Source: CALKXV01 sp965228905 | Lineage (GTDB): Bacteria; Pseudomonadota; Alphaproteobacteria; Rhodobacterales; Rhodobacteraceae | Assembly: GCA_965228905.1 (NCBI GenBank) | Contig: CBDDII010000002.1 | Coordinates: 1,178,001-1,242,000 of the forward strand | Direction of reading: 5' to 3' | DNA: 64,000 nt | Shown: positions 16,340 to 25,543 of the stretch, piece by piece | How the letters are laid out: every line of letters begins with the position of its first letter | Numbering within the stretch: the stretch's first letter is position 1 | Position numbers and translations under genes: made by a program | Notes under the pieces: generated by a model | Databases searched by the model: none | What the model was told of the DNA's origin: nothing | Seen by the model: only the letters and a program-made list of their open reading frames with translations

Positions 16340-19132
16340 ATGACCATCATCGTTGGCCACGATACCTCGAACACCCGAAAAACCTTGAAGATGGGCGGTG
16401 CAAGCATCGACTACTTTTCCATTCCCGCTGCCGAGTCGGCGGGGCTGGGTGACTTCAGCAAGCTGCCTGCTGCGCTGAAGGTGGTTCTTGAGAACATGCT
16501 GAGGTTCGAGGACGGGAAGACGGTCACGGTCGACGACATCAAGGCCTTCTCGGAATGGGGCAAGAAAGGCGGTAAGAACCCGCGCGAGATCGCCTATCGT
16601 CCGGCCCGCGTGCTGATGCAGGATTTTACCGGGGTGCCGGCGGTTGTCGATCTGGCGGCCATGCGCGACGGGATTGTGGCGCTTGGCGGTGATGCCGAGA
16701 AGATCAATCCACTAAATCCTGTCGATCTGGTGATCGACCACTCGGTCATGATCGACGAGTTCGGTAATCCCCGCGCCTTTCAGATGAACGTGGATCGCGA
16801 ATACGAACGCAACATGGAGCGCTATACGTTTCTCAAGTGGGGCCAAAGCGCGTTCGACAACTTCCGCGTCGTGCCGCCGGGCACGGGTATCTGTCACCAG
16901 GTGAACCTTGAATACCTGGCTCAGGCCGTCTGGACCGATAAAGATCAGGACGGGCGCGAGGTGGCCTATCCCGACACTCTTGTCGGCACCGACAGTCACA
17001 CGACGATGGTGAACGGTCTGGCCGTTCTGGGTTGGGGCGTTGGCGGGATCGAAGCCGAAGCGGCCATGCTGGGCCAGCCGATTTCCATGCTGATCCCCGA
17101 GGTTGTCGGTTTTGAACTGACCGGCCAGATGGTCGAAGGCACAACGGGCACCGACCTCGTACTGAAGGTGGTGGAGATGCTGCGCGAAAAGGGCGTGGTA
17201 GGCAAATTCGTGGAGTTCTACGGCAAGGGGCTGGACCACCTGCCTCTGGCCGATCGCGCAACGATCGCCAATATGGCCCCGGAATACGGTGCAACATGCG
17301 GGTTCTTCCCGGTCGATGACGAAACTCTGCGTTACATGCGCCAATCGGGTCGCGACGAAGATCGGATTGCCCTTGTCGAAGCCTACGCCAGGGAAAATGG
17401 CATGTGGCGCGGCGACGACTATGCGCCGATCTATACCGGCACGCTTTCGCTCAACATGGGCGAGGTGGTTCCCGCAATTTCCGGACCGAAACGCCCCCAG
17501 GATCACATCGCGCTGGACAAGGCCGCCGAGGCCTTCCACGCCTATGTCGAAGGTCAACGCAGCGAGAAATCGGCGAGCGAGAAGGCCGAGGTGCGTTGGG
17601 AAGGCGAGGGCGGTCAGCCCGAACCGATGGATATTCCCGGCGACACGGGCAGCCACGCACGCGGATACGCGGAGGTGACCGACATCGACGGCGACCGCGA
17701 AGCGTTCCAGATGCACGACGGATCAATTGTGATCGCCTCGATCACGTCATGTACCAACACTTCGAACCCCTACGTGATGATCGGGGCCGGGCTGGTCGCG
17801 CGAAAGGCCCGCGAAAAGGGGCTGATGCGCAAGCCCTGGGTCAAGACCTCGCTTGCGCCGGGGTCTCAGGTGGTGAGCGCTTATCTGGAGGCGGCCGAAT
17901 TGCAGGACGATCTGGATGCCATCGGGTTCAACCTTGTCGGCTATGGTTGCACGACCTGTATCGGCAACTCTGGCCCACTGGACCCGGCGATTTCGAAATG
18001 CATCAACGACAACGATCTGATCGGTGTCTCGGTGCTGTCGGGCAACCGTAACTTCGAAGGCCGGATCAGCCCGGACGTGCGGGCGAACTATCTGGCGTCG
18101 CCGCCCCTTGTGGTGGCCTATGCGTTGGTCGGTGACATGAACGTCGACATCACGACCGCGCCCCTCGGACAGGACAAGGACGGTAACGACGTCTTCCTGA
18201 AGGACATCTGGCCCACGCAGGCGGAAATCGCGGAACTGGTCGAGCAGACCGTGACGCGCGAAGCGTTCCAGTCGAAATACGCCGAGGTGTTTACCGGTGA
18301 CGAAAAGTGGCAGGGCGTCGAAACGACCGACAGCCTGACCTACGACTGGCCCGCAAGCTCGACCTACGTTCAGAACCCGCCCTACTTTCAGGGCATGTCT
18401 GCCGAACCGGGGACGATTTCCAACGTGGAAGGGGCACGGGTCATGGCGCTGTTGGGTGACATGATCACCACCGACCACATCAGCCCTGCGGGATCGTTCA
18501 AGGAGACGACGCCCGCCGGTCAGTACCTGATTGATCGCCAGGTGCCGGTGCGCGAGTTCAATTCCTACGGCTCGCGGCGCGGCAATCACGAGGTGATGAT
18601 GCGCGGCACTTTCGCCAACATCCGGATCAGGAACGAGATGCTGGACGGCGTCGAGGGTGGCTATACCAAGGGGCCGGACGGCGAAGAAATGTCGATTTTT
18701 GATGCCTGCATGGCCTATCAGGAAAAAGGCATTCCACTGGTGGTCATCGGCGGTGAGCAATACGGTGCCGGCTCGTCGCGCGATTGGGCGGCCAAGGGCA
18801 CCGCGCTTTTGGGCGTCAAGGCGGTGATCGCGGAGAGTTTTGAACGCATCCACCGGTCAAACCTTGTGGGCATGGGGGTGATCCCGTTTGAATTCACCGG
18901 CGGCGACACGCGCAAGACCCTGAACCTGAAGGGCGACGAGGTGATCTCGATCACCGGGCTTGAGGGGGATCTGAAGCCCTTGAGCGAAGTGCCCTGCAAG
19001 ATCGAATATGCCGACGGTACGGTGAAGGAGATCAAGCTGAAGTGCCGGATAGATACCGCCATCGAGAAGGAATACATCGAACACGGCGGCGTGCTGCACT
19101 ATGTGCTGCGCGATCTGGCGAAAGCCGCCTAA
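16340..19132 (+). CDS. acnA: Aconitate hydratase AcnA
   Basis: This TCA-cycle enzyme interconverts citrate and isocitrate with a [4Fe-4S] cluster. The 930-residue length and the order of motifs match the AcnA/IRP1 family: DLVIDHSVMID, VGTDSHTTMVNGL, the cluster cysteines C471 (ITSCTNTSNP) and C537/C540 (GCTTCIGNSGP), and the swivel domain with YGAGSSRDWAAKG. ATG 16340 is preceded by GGAG and starts MTIIVGHD, as usual for alphaproteobacterial AcnA; upstream in-frame ATGs lack this. The gene is monocistronic, with a strong terminator 17 nt after the stop and a candidate operator upstream. Confidence 0.97.
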   Translation: MTIIVGHDTSNTRKTLKMGGASIDYFSIPAAESAGLGDFSKLPAALKVVLENMLRFEDGKTVTVDDIKAFSEWGKKGGKNPREIAYRPARVLMQDFTGVPAVVDLAAMRDGIVALGGDAEKINPLNPVDLVIDHSVMIDEFGNPRAFQMNVDREYERNMERYTFLKWGQSAFDNFRVVPPGTGICHQVNLEYLAQAVWTDKDQDGREVAYPDTLVGTDSHTTMVNGLAVLGWGVGGIEAEAAMLGQPISMLIPEVVGFELTGQMVEGTTGTDLVLKVVEMLREKGVVGKFVEFYGKGLDHLPLADRATIANMAPEYGATCGFFPVDDETLRYMRQSGRDEDRIALVEAYARENGMWRGDDYAPIYTGTLSLNMGEVVPAISGPKRPQDHIALDKAAEAFHAYVEGQRSEKSASEKAEVRWEGEGGQPEPMDIPGDTGSHARGYAEVTDIDGDREAFQMHDGSIVIASITSCTNTSNPYVMIGAGLVARKAREKGLMRKPWVKTSLAPGSQVVSAYLEAAELQDDLDAIGFNLVGYGCTTCIGNSGPLDPAISKCINDNDLIGVSVLSGNRNFEGRISPDVRANYLASPPLVVAYALVGDMNVDITTAPLGQDKDGNDVFLKDIWPTQAEIAELVEQTVTREAFQSKYAEVFTGDEKWQGVETTDSLTYDWPASSTYVQNPPYFQGMSAEPGTISNVEGARVMALLGDMITTDHISPAGSFKETTPAGQYLIDRQVPVREFNSYGSRRGNHEVMMRGTFANIRIRNEMLDGVEGGYTKGPDGEEMSIFDACMAYQEKGIPLVVIGGEQYGAGSSRDWAAKGTALLGVKAVIAESFERIHRSNLVGMGVIPFEFTGGDTRKTLNLKGDEVISITGLEGDLKPLSEVPCKIEYADGTVKEIKLKCRIDTAIEKEYIEHGGVLHYVLRDLAKAA

Positions 19133-19149
19133 TGAACGATAGAACTGCT

Positions 19150-19180
19150 ACGGCCCGGGCGTCAGACCCCGGGCCGTTTT
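19150..19180 (+). terminator. Intrinsic terminator of acnA
   Basis: ACGGCCCGGG and CCCGGGCCGT form a perfect 10-bp stem with an 8-nt loop, followed by TTTT. The rest of the 324-nt gap up to 19456 holds only the doubtful small frame at 19355. Confidence 0.85.
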
Positions 19181-19354
19181 GATTCGGGATTTGTTAACTT
19201 CTACCGCTTGGAACCGACAAACCCGCCCCTGGTCCCGGCATTGTTTCGTCAGGCGACGCAATACCTGTGGATAAGCCGGGTTTTCTTTGAATTGTGTGCA
19301 AATTGAGGCAAGTTGTCGGGGTGTAAGTGAGTATCAAGTCCGGGGCTAGTTTTT

Positions 19355-19468
19355 ATGGAACGTACGAGTGACGCGCTGAGGGTTATTTCCCGCGCAATGC
19401 CGGTATCGCTTCCGCCGTTGGAAGGCGGCGCGTTGATCCTGCTTATGATCGTCTGGCTATTCGGCTAA
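19355..19468 (+). other. Possible 37-residue membrane peptide frame
   Basis: An ATG frame of 37 codons ends in the hydrophobic run GALILLMIVWLFG. It would overlap the end of the convergent ccmG gene by 12 bp. There is no clear ribosome site (GGGGCTAGTTTTT precedes the ATG). It might be a small membrane protein or chance; only conservation in relatives would decide. Confidence 0.2.
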
Positions 19469-19996
19469 GGCCGCTTCGATGGTCGGGCGGATCCGGTTTT
19501 CCAGAATTTCAGTCGTGACAGGACCTGCAAAGCGCAGGGCGACCTTGCCGTTACCGGTGACGACGAAGGTCTCCGGCACGCCGTATACGCCCCACTCGAT
19601 CGCCGTTCGTCCCGAAGGATCGGCCCCGACCGATGAATAGGGGTCTCCCAACTCTCGCAGGAACTGAAGCGCCTTTGCCGGGTCATCCTTGTAGTTGACC
19701 CCCAAAACCGTCATGCCTTCGGCGTTCAACTGCATCAACTGGGCGTGCTCCAACCGGCAGGGGGCGCACCAGCTTGCCCAGAAATTGACCAGCGTTACTT
19801 CGCCACTGGCGAGACTATCCTGCGGGATCGGGGCAAGGGGCGGCAGGGGGTTGGTGTCCAGGGTGGGCGCATCGCGCCCGACAAAGGTGGACGGCAGGGC
19901 GTCCGGGTCTTCCCGGAACATGCCGGACATGAACAATCCGGCGAGTGCTGCAAACAACAAGGGCGGCGCCAGAACAAGGGGTTTGATCCTAGCCAT
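19457..19996 (-). CDS. ccmG: Thiol:disulfide interchange protein CcmG/DsbE
   Basis: This membrane-anchored periplasmic thioredoxin keeps apocytochrome c haem-site cysteines reduced. In 179 residues it shows one N-terminal transmembrane anchor (about 6-25), the active site WCAPC (C77, C80), and VYGVPETFVV, a CcmG signature with the cis-proline. It overlaps ccmD by 8 bp and is the last gene of the ccmC-ccmD-ccmG operon. Confidence 0.95.
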   Translation of the reverse strand: MARIKPLVLAPPLLFAALAGLFMSGMFREDPDALPSTFVGRDAPTLDTNPLPPLAPIPQDSLASGEVTLVNFWASWCAPCRLEHAQLMQLNAEGMTVLGVNYKDDPAKALQFLRELGDPYSSVGADPSGRTAIEWGVYGVPETFVVTGNGKVALRFAGPVTTEILENRIRPTIEAALAE

Positions 19997-20141
19997 CCTT
20001 CGACCGCCGTTCGGTATCTTCCAATTCCCGTTTGCTACGACGGGCTTGTGTCACGCTCAGCAGAACAAGCCCCGCCAGCAGGCCCAGAGACCCGGCATAG
20101 GCAAGTGCCACTTCCACCGCGTATTTGCCAAGATCGGGCAT
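19989..20141 (-). CDS. ccmD: Haem exporter protein CcmD
   Basis: This 50-residue protein has one transmembrane helix (about residues 9-29, starting MPDLGKYAVEVALAYAG) and a strongly charged cytoplasmic tail (ARRSKRELEDTERRSKDG). That layout and its place between ccmC and ccmG identify CcmD, which helps release holo-CcmE from the CcmABC complex. Its ATG shares one base with the ccmC stop (TGATG). Confidence 0.9.
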   Translation of the reverse strand: MPDLGKYAVEVALAYAGSLGLLAGLVLLSVTQARRSKRELEDTERRSKDG

Positions 20142-20869
20142 CAGGCCGCGCGCTCTCTCATCTCAAGGGCGTGGATCCGCCGCCGGCGAATTTCGCTTCG
20201 GGTACGCAACAGAACAAGCGCGACGAACAACAGAACAAATCCCGCGATGCAGACCACAAGCGGCAGCCAGAAGACGTTCGAGACGTTTTCTTCCTTGTCC
20301 AGGGACAGGCTGGCCCCCTGGTGCAGGCCCTGGTTCCAGAAGTTCACGGCATAGCGCGACAGGATCGCGAAGACCGACCCGACAAGGCAAAGCACACTGG
20401 TCAGGTCCGCCGCGGTGTCCGGGTTCTCGACCGCCGACCAAAGCGCCATGTACCCAAGGTAGAACAGGAACAGGATCAGGAACGAGGTCAGGCGCGGATC
20501 CCACTCCCACCACGTGCCCCACATCGGTTGGCCCCAGACCGCGCCGGTAAAGAGCGCGATCAGCGTCATGGTCACGCCAATGGGGGCAGCGGCCTTGGCC
20601 GCCAGCGCAGAGACGTGGTGCCGCCGGATCAGCCAGACCAGCGATGTCACCAGCATCATCGCCCAGATGTTGATCGCCATCATCGCGGCGGGGACATGGA
20701 GGTAGATGATCTTGACCGTCGAGCCCTGCCGGAAATCATCCGGTGTGAAAAAGAATCCCCAGATCAGCCCCACGGACAGGCAAAGCCCTGCCAGCACAAA
20801 GACCGGCCCGACCAGGCGATCGGTCGTGGCCATGAACTTCCGGGGGTTGGCGTATTCCCAAAGCGACAT
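20141..20869 (-). CDS. ccmC: Haem exporter protein CcmC
   Basis: CcmC attaches haem to CcmE during cytochrome c maturation. The 242-residue protein has six predicted transmembrane segments and the tryptophan-rich haem-handling motif WGTWWEWDPRLTS, with conserved histidines in YLHVPAA and near NFWNQGLHQG. The usual upstream partners ccmA and ccmB are absent: a divergent M20 gene lies upstream. The start ATG 20869 begins MSLWEYANP, a common CcmC N-terminus. Confidence 0.95.
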   Translation of the reverse strand: MSLWEYANPRKFMATTDRLVGPVFVLAGLCLSVGLIWGFFFTPDDFRQGSTVKIIYLHVPAAMMAINIWAMMLVTSLVWLIRRHHVSALAAKAAAPIGVTMTLIALFTGAVWGQPMWGTWWEWDPRLTSFLILFLFYLGYMALWSAVENPDTAADLTSVLCLVGSVFAILSRYAVNFWNQGLHQGASLSLDKEENVSNVFWLPLVVCIAGFVLLFVALVLLRTRSEIRRRRIHALEMRERAA

Positions 20870-21019
20870 GGAATGCTTCTATATTCGGCAGGTCGCGCTC
20901 TCAAGTCACGGATGCGTGCCGACGCACATGTGCCTTGCGACTATTTGACAGGCTTTGCCCTTTGCTTGGGGGCGAAATCGGCTCATACCTTGGCGAAATG
21001 CCGAACAAAGGACTTACCC

Positions 21020-22183
21020 ATGGCCATTCGCAACCGTTTTGCCGAACTTCACCCTGAAATCACCGCCTGGCGGCGGGATCTGCACGAAAACCCCGAATTG
21101 CTGTTCGATGTGCATCGCACGGCCGGGATTGTGGCCGAGAAACTAGAGGAGTTCGGCTGTGACGAGGTGGTGACAGGGATCGGCAAGACCGGAGTTGTCG
21201 GGCTGATTCACGGCAAGGCGAAAGGGTCGGGGCGGGTTGTGGGGCTGCGCGCGGATATGGATGCCCTACCGATCATCGAGGAAACTGGGCTGGATTACGC
21301 CTCGAAAACCCCCGGCAAGATGCACGCTTGTGGCCATGACGGCCACACGGCGATGTTGCTTGGTGCAGCGAAATACCTGGCCGAGACGCGGAATTTCGAC
21401 GGAACGGTCGCGGTCATCTTCCAGCCCGCCGAAGAAGGCGGCGGCGGCGGGCGCGAGATGGTGAACGACGGCATGATGGAGCGTTTCGGCGTTGACGAAG
21501 TTTACGGGATGCACAACTGGCCGGGGCAGGAAGCGGGCAGTTTCGGCATTCGGGCAGGCCAGTTCTTTGCCGCGACGGATGTCTTTGACGTCGTGGTGAC
21601 CGGGCGGGGCGCACATGGCGCGAAACCCCACGACGGAATCGACACGACGGTCGTGGCAAGCCACATCGTGGTGGCGCTGCAGACCATCGCCAGCCGCAAC
21701 CTTGACCCGGTGCGCGAGCTTGTCGTCTCGGTTACCTCGTTCGAAACCTCGTCGACCGCCTACAACGTCATCCCAGAGCGCGTGCATCTGAAAGGCACGG
21801 TGCGCACGATGGATGAAGAGACCCACGACATGGTGGAAAAACGTTTCACCGAGATCGTCGAGGGTGTCGCGGCGAGTTTCGGTGCAAAGGCCGAGGTCGA
21901 TTATGTCCGGAACTACCCGACGATGGTCAACAGCGAGGCGGAAACGGAATACGCCCGCGAGGCGGCGCGGAAGGTGTCCGGCGATTGTTCCCATGCGGAC
22001 CCGACGATGGGTGCCGAAGATTTCAGCTTCATGCTGAACGCCCGTCCCGGTGCCTATATCCTGATCGGCAACGGCGATACCGCGATGGTCCACCAGCCCG
22101 ATTACGACTTCAACGACGAGGTCATTCCGGCCGGCTGTTCCTGGTGGGTCGAAATGGCAGAAAGCCGGTTGCCGCTTGGATGA
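21020..22183 (+). CDS. M20 family amidohydrolase (hippurate hydrolase-like)
   Basis: This 387-residue metallo-amidohydrolase removes an acyl or aminoacyl group from an amide. It contains DLHENPELLFD, the metal site HACGHDGH, PAEEGGGGG with the general-base glutamate, and GRGAHGAKPHDGIDTT of the dimerisation domain. The reading frame stays open far upstream, but ATG 21020 with AAGGA at 21008-21012 starts right where the family begins. The protein lacks a signal peptide, so it is cytoplasmic. The exact N-acyl substrate is not clear. Confidence 0.88.
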   Translation: MAIRNRFAELHPEITAWRRDLHENPELLFDVHRTAGIVAEKLEEFGCDEVVTGIGKTGVVGLIHGKAKGSGRVVGLRADMDALPIIEETGLDYASKTPGKMHACGHDGHTAMLLGAAKYLAETRNFDGTVAVIFQPAEEGGGGGREMVNDGMMERFGVDEVYGMHNWPGQEAGSFGIRAGQFFAATDVFDVVVTGRGAHGAKPHDGIDTTVVASHIVVALQTIASRNLDPVRELVVSVTSFETSSTAYNVIPERVHLKGTVRTMDEETHDMVEKRFTEIVEGVAASFGAKAEVDYVRNYPTMVNSEAETEYAREAARKVSGDCSHADPTMGAEDFSFMLNARPGAYILIGNGDTAMVHQPDYDFNDEVIPAGCSWWVEMAESRLPLG

Positions 22184-22213
22184 GGATTTGCGCCGCCTGT
22201 CGGCGTCGCGATG

Positions 22214-22234
22214 GCGAGGGGTTTCACCCCTCGC
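22214..22234. repeat. GC-rich hairpin of Rhodobacterales intergenic type
   Basis: GCGAGGGG and CCCCTCGC pair perfectly around TTTCA and are followed by GCGCTCCCCGAAGGTATTTT. A GGGG-hairpin followed by CTCCCC-n-GTATTT is, from memory, a frequent intergenic element in Rhodobacteraceae genomes. It lies 31 nt after the M20 stop and may act as its 3' end. Confidence 0.5.
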
Positions 22235-22329
22235 GCTCCCCGAAGGTATTTTAAACGGGAAGAAGGTGCATTGGCTCTGCTTCGGGCTTGGGTTAGGCTT
22301 TTGAAAAAAGACGGGGAGCAGCCGGGCAG

Positions 22330-25300
22330 ATGGAAAAAGCGATTGCGATGCTGTGGATGCGGGGGAAGTTGTCTTTCCTCGAACAGCTTTGCATCCGGTC
22401 GTTCCAGGACGCGGGTCATCCTGTCGTTCTGTATTCCTACGAGGCTCTTCAGAATGTGCCGGAAGGTGTGGAGTGTCGCTCGGCGGCGGATGTGCTGCCC
22501 GAACGCGACGAGATCGTGCATGGCAAGTCCGGCTCGCCCGCGCCGCACGCGGATTTGTTCCGTTACCGGTTGCTGAGCCAGAACGACGATCTGATCTGGG
22601 CGGACACCGACGCCTATTGCCGCCTGCCGTTTCGCACCGAGACGGGGCATTTCTATGGTTGGGAGAGCGACCACGAGGTGAACATCGGCGTGCTGGGGCT
22701 GCCGTCCGACAGTGAGACGCTTGGGCGGCTTGTCGAATTCACCTCGGACGAATACGCCATTCCGCATTTCCTGGACCCGGCCTATGTGGCCGAACTGGAG
22801 GCCGCGCGGGACCGTGGAGAACCTGTTCATGTGGGCGATCAGGTCTGGGCGGTCTGGGGGCCGAAGGCGTTCACCCATTTCCTGCACGAAACCGGCGAGA
22901 TCCGGCACGCGCTGCCGCAGGTCGCGCTTTACCCTTACGCCTTTTCCGAGCGCAGGAAGCTGTTTCGGGCAGGCGTGGATCACTCGGGCGTCATCACGGA
23001 CGAGACGTGTTCGATCCATCTTTACGGGCGACGGGCGCGCAAGCGGCTGGCCGAGAAGGATCACGGGCTGCCGCATCCCGACAGCCTGATCGGGCAGTTG
23101 CTGTTGAAGCACGGGGTGGACCCTTGCGAAGCACCCTTGCCGGATTGGCCCGAGCCGGATCGGGATGCGCCCTTTGCGCGGCAGTACCGCGAGGCGGCGG
23201 GAGGTAAGCCTTATCCCAGTTCCGCAGTCGAGGTGCGCCCGCTTGAAAGCGTGGTGGCGGTCACGACGATGCGCAACGAAGGCGCATTCATCCTGGATTG
23301 GGTGGCGCATCACGTTGCCGTCGGGGTGACGCATTTCCTTGTTTATACCAACGATTGCGACGATCCGACCGAAGAGATACTCGATGCCCTTGCCGCGCGG
23401 GGCCTTGTGACGCGCGTCAGCAATCCCGTGAGCGAGGGCCAAAAGCCGCAGCGTGTGGCGCTGGACGCCGCCTGGCGGCATCCGGTGGTTGAAGCGGCGG
23501 ACGCGACGATCGTCATGGACGTGGATGAATACATCAACGTCCATGTCGGCGAGGGGCGGTTGGAAGACCTGTTCCGCGCCGCGGGCGATCCTGACCTGAT
23601 TTCAATGACATGGCGGCTGTTCGGCAATTCCGGTGTGATTGACTACGACGACCGCCCGGTCACCGAACAATTCACGCGAGCTGCTCCGGCCCTGACGCGC
23701 AAGCCGCATCAGGCATGGGGATTCAAGACCATCATGCGCAAGGGCGCGCCCTTTGGTGGCTTTGGTGTTCACCGCCCGCACGCCCCGACGGGAGAGGCTG
23801 CGCATTGGGTCAACGGTTCCGGTGCCGCAATGCCCGAGCGATACATGGAAAGCGGCTGGCGGTCGGGGATTGATTGCTGGGGCTACGACCTTGTCACGCT
23901 CAATCATTACGCCATGCGGTCCTGCGAGAGCTTTCTGGTCAAACGCGACCGGGGGCGGACCAATCACATCGCGCGACCACAAGGGGTGGCTTATTGGAAC
24001 GTACACAATCGCAATGACGAAGAAGATCGTTCGATCCTGAAGCATCGCCAGGCGAGCAGGGCCTTGCGGTTTGCCTTTGCCCAGGACCCGGTGTTGAGCG
24101 CCTTGCACGACAAGGCCGTGAAATGGCACCGGGCGCGGGTCGACGATCTGAAACGCGATCCGCGCGAGGCTGCTTTTTTCGATCACGTTTGCCGGGTGCC
24201 GGGGGCGCATGATCTGGCCGAGATCGACCTGCCGGAAGCCGAGCCTGTCGCAAAGACCAATGTTTCGGGCGGTGAGGCATTCGCCTTGCGCCCCGACCCG
24301 CCCGCACTCGGGCAGGAGGCCGAAGCGGTTTATGCCGGGCTGGTTGCGCGGACCCGAAAGAAGAACCCGATGCTGACGCCGCTTGCCAATCCGCCTGAAA
24401 CGCGGCGCATTACCATCGTCACCTCGATGAAAAACGAAGGCGTCTTCATCCTCGAATGGATCGCCTATCACCTTTCGATCGGGGTGACGCATTTCGTGGT
24501 ATACACCAACGATTGCGACGATCCGACGAACGCGATCCTGGACCGGTTGCAGGTCATGGGTATCGTCACGCGGCTGGACAATCCCTTTGACCGCGAGGCG
24601 GGCCAGAAACCTCAGCGCGGTGCCCTGAACGATGCGGTCAGGCGCGAAGAGGTCATGGGGGCCGACTGGGTCGGGGTGATCGACGTTGACGAGTTCGTCA
24701 ACATACACGTCGGCGACGGAACCTTTGCGGCCCTTCTTGATGCGGCCCACGATCCGAACGTTATTTCAATGACATGGCGGTTCTTTGGAAACAGGGGTGT
24801 CCATGCCTACGAGGATCGTTGGCAAACCGAGCAACTGACCGCCTGTGCGCCGCTGTTTCTGCCGAAACCGCGCCTTGGTTGGGGATTCAAGAGTTTCTTT
24901 CGCCCCGACGGCCCGTTTTCAAAGCTGGGCGTGCATCGACCGCTTGATCCGGATGAATCGCGCGTTGATGAAGTGCGATGGGTCAATGGGTCGGGGCGGC
25001 GGATGCCGGACCGGGTGGCGGTCAAGAACGAGTGGTTCAGCCGCAAGGATACCATCGGTTACGACATGGTGACGCTCAATCACTACGTGCTGCGATCTGC
25101 TGAGAGCTTTCTTGTGAAACGCCAACGGGGGCGGATCAATCACGTGGATCAGGATCAGGGCGTGCAGTATTGGGCGACGCGGAACTACGCGACGGAAACC
25201 GATACTTCGATCCACGAACACTTGCCGCGTGCGCGGGAAGAACTGTCGCGGCTTCTCGCGGATGCCGAGTTGTTTCGTCTGCACCTCTCAGCCGTCGACT

Positions 25301-25437
25301 GGCACAAGGGCAGGATCGCTGCTCTGATGGCGGATCCCGAGTATCGGGCGCTTTACGATGCGATTACAGACCCCGATCTGCCGGATGCGATCTGGCGCGC
25401 GCGTCCACCCAAGTCCGAGGCTCTGGCAGCGGAATAG
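22330..25437 (+). CDS. Three-module glycosyltransferase (one sugar-transferase module plus two tandem GT2_4/GT92-like modules)
   Basis: The 1035-residue cytoplasmic protein has three catalytic-looking parts. Residues 1 to about 290 resemble a GT32/TcdA-type sugar transferase with a DxD (D92-T-D94 in WADTDAY). Residues about 305-600 and about 690-1000 are two homologous glycosyltransferase modules, each with (M/T)(R/K)NEG-F-L-W, a shared YTNDCDDPT, a DVDE metal motif (D397 and D785) and HWVNGSG- or RWVNGSG-type blocks. The modules still share near-identical DNA (18 nt at about 23599 and 24762), which points to a fairly recent internal duplication. It probably builds a surface glycan. The ATG follows a GGGGAG site at 11 nt. 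Confidence 0.82.
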   Translation: MEKAIAMLWMRGKLSFLEQLCIRSFQDAGHPVVLYSYEALQNVPEGVECRSAADVLPERDEIVHGKSGSPAPHADLFRYRLLSQNDDLIWADTDAYCRLPFRTETGHFYGWESDHEVNIGVLGLPSDSETLGRLVEFTSDEYAIPHFLDPAYVAELEAARDRGEPVHVGDQVWAVWGPKAFTHFLHETGEIRHALPQVALYPYAFSERRKLFRAGVDHSGVITDETCSIHLYGRRARKRLAEKDHGLPHPDSLIGQLLLKHGVDPCEAPLPDWPEPDRDAPFARQYREAAGGKPYPSSAVEVRPLESVVAVTTMRNEGAFILDWVAHHVAVGVTHFLVYTNDCDDPTEEILDALAARGLVTRVSNPVSEGQKPQRVALDAAWRHPVVEAADATIVMDVDEYINVHVGEGRLEDLFRAAGDPDLISMTWRLFGNSGVIDYDDRPVTEQFTRAAPALTRKPHQAWGFKTIMRKGAPFGGFGVHRPHAPTGEAAHWVNGSGAAMPERYMESGWRSGIDCWGYDLVTLNHYAMRSCESFLVKRDRGRTNHIARPQGVAYWNVHNRNDEEDRSILKHRQASRALRFAFAQDPVLSALHDKAVKWHRARVDDLKRDPREAAFFDHVCRVPGAHDLAEIDLPEAEPVAKTNVSGGEAFALRPDPPALGQEAEAVYAGLVARTRKKNPMLTPLANPPETRRITIVTSMKNEGVFILEWIAYHLSIGVTHFVVYTNDCDDPTNAILDRLQVMGIVTRLDNPFDREAGQKPQRGALNDAVRREEVMGADWVGVIDVDEFVNIHVGDGTFAALLDAAHDPNVISMTWRFFGNRGVHAYEDRWQTEQLTACAPLFLPKPRLGWGFKSFFRPDGPFSKLGVHRPLDPDESRVDEVRWVNGSGRRMPDRVAVKNEWFSRKDTIGYDMVTLNHYVLRSAESFLVKRQRGRINHVDQDQGVQYWATRNYATETDTSIHEHLPRAREELSRLLADAELFRLHLSAVDWHKGRIAALMADPEYRALYDAITDPDLPDAIWRARPPKSEALAAE

Positions 25438-25453
25438 GTGTTAGAGCCTCGTC

Positions 25454-25471
25454 CATGATTTCTGAATCATG
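25454..25471. terminator. Hairpin between convergent genes
   Basis: CATGATT and AATCATG form a perfect 7-bp stem around TCTG between the ends of the glycosyltransferase (+) and the DUF6173-like gene (-). There is no T-run, so termination activity is uncertain. Confidence 0.35.
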
Positions 25472-25543
25472 AACTCGGTTCCAACTCATTGAATTGCCGC
25501 GATGTCCGAGCCGGAAATCGTTGCCGATTTCCTCGCCATCGCT

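Noticed and set aside
19745..21019. A 425-codon upstream extension of the M20 amidohydrolase frame
   Set aside because: It runs antisense through ccmG, ccmD and ccmC and is low-complexity; the enzyme itself starts at 21020 behind a ribosome site.
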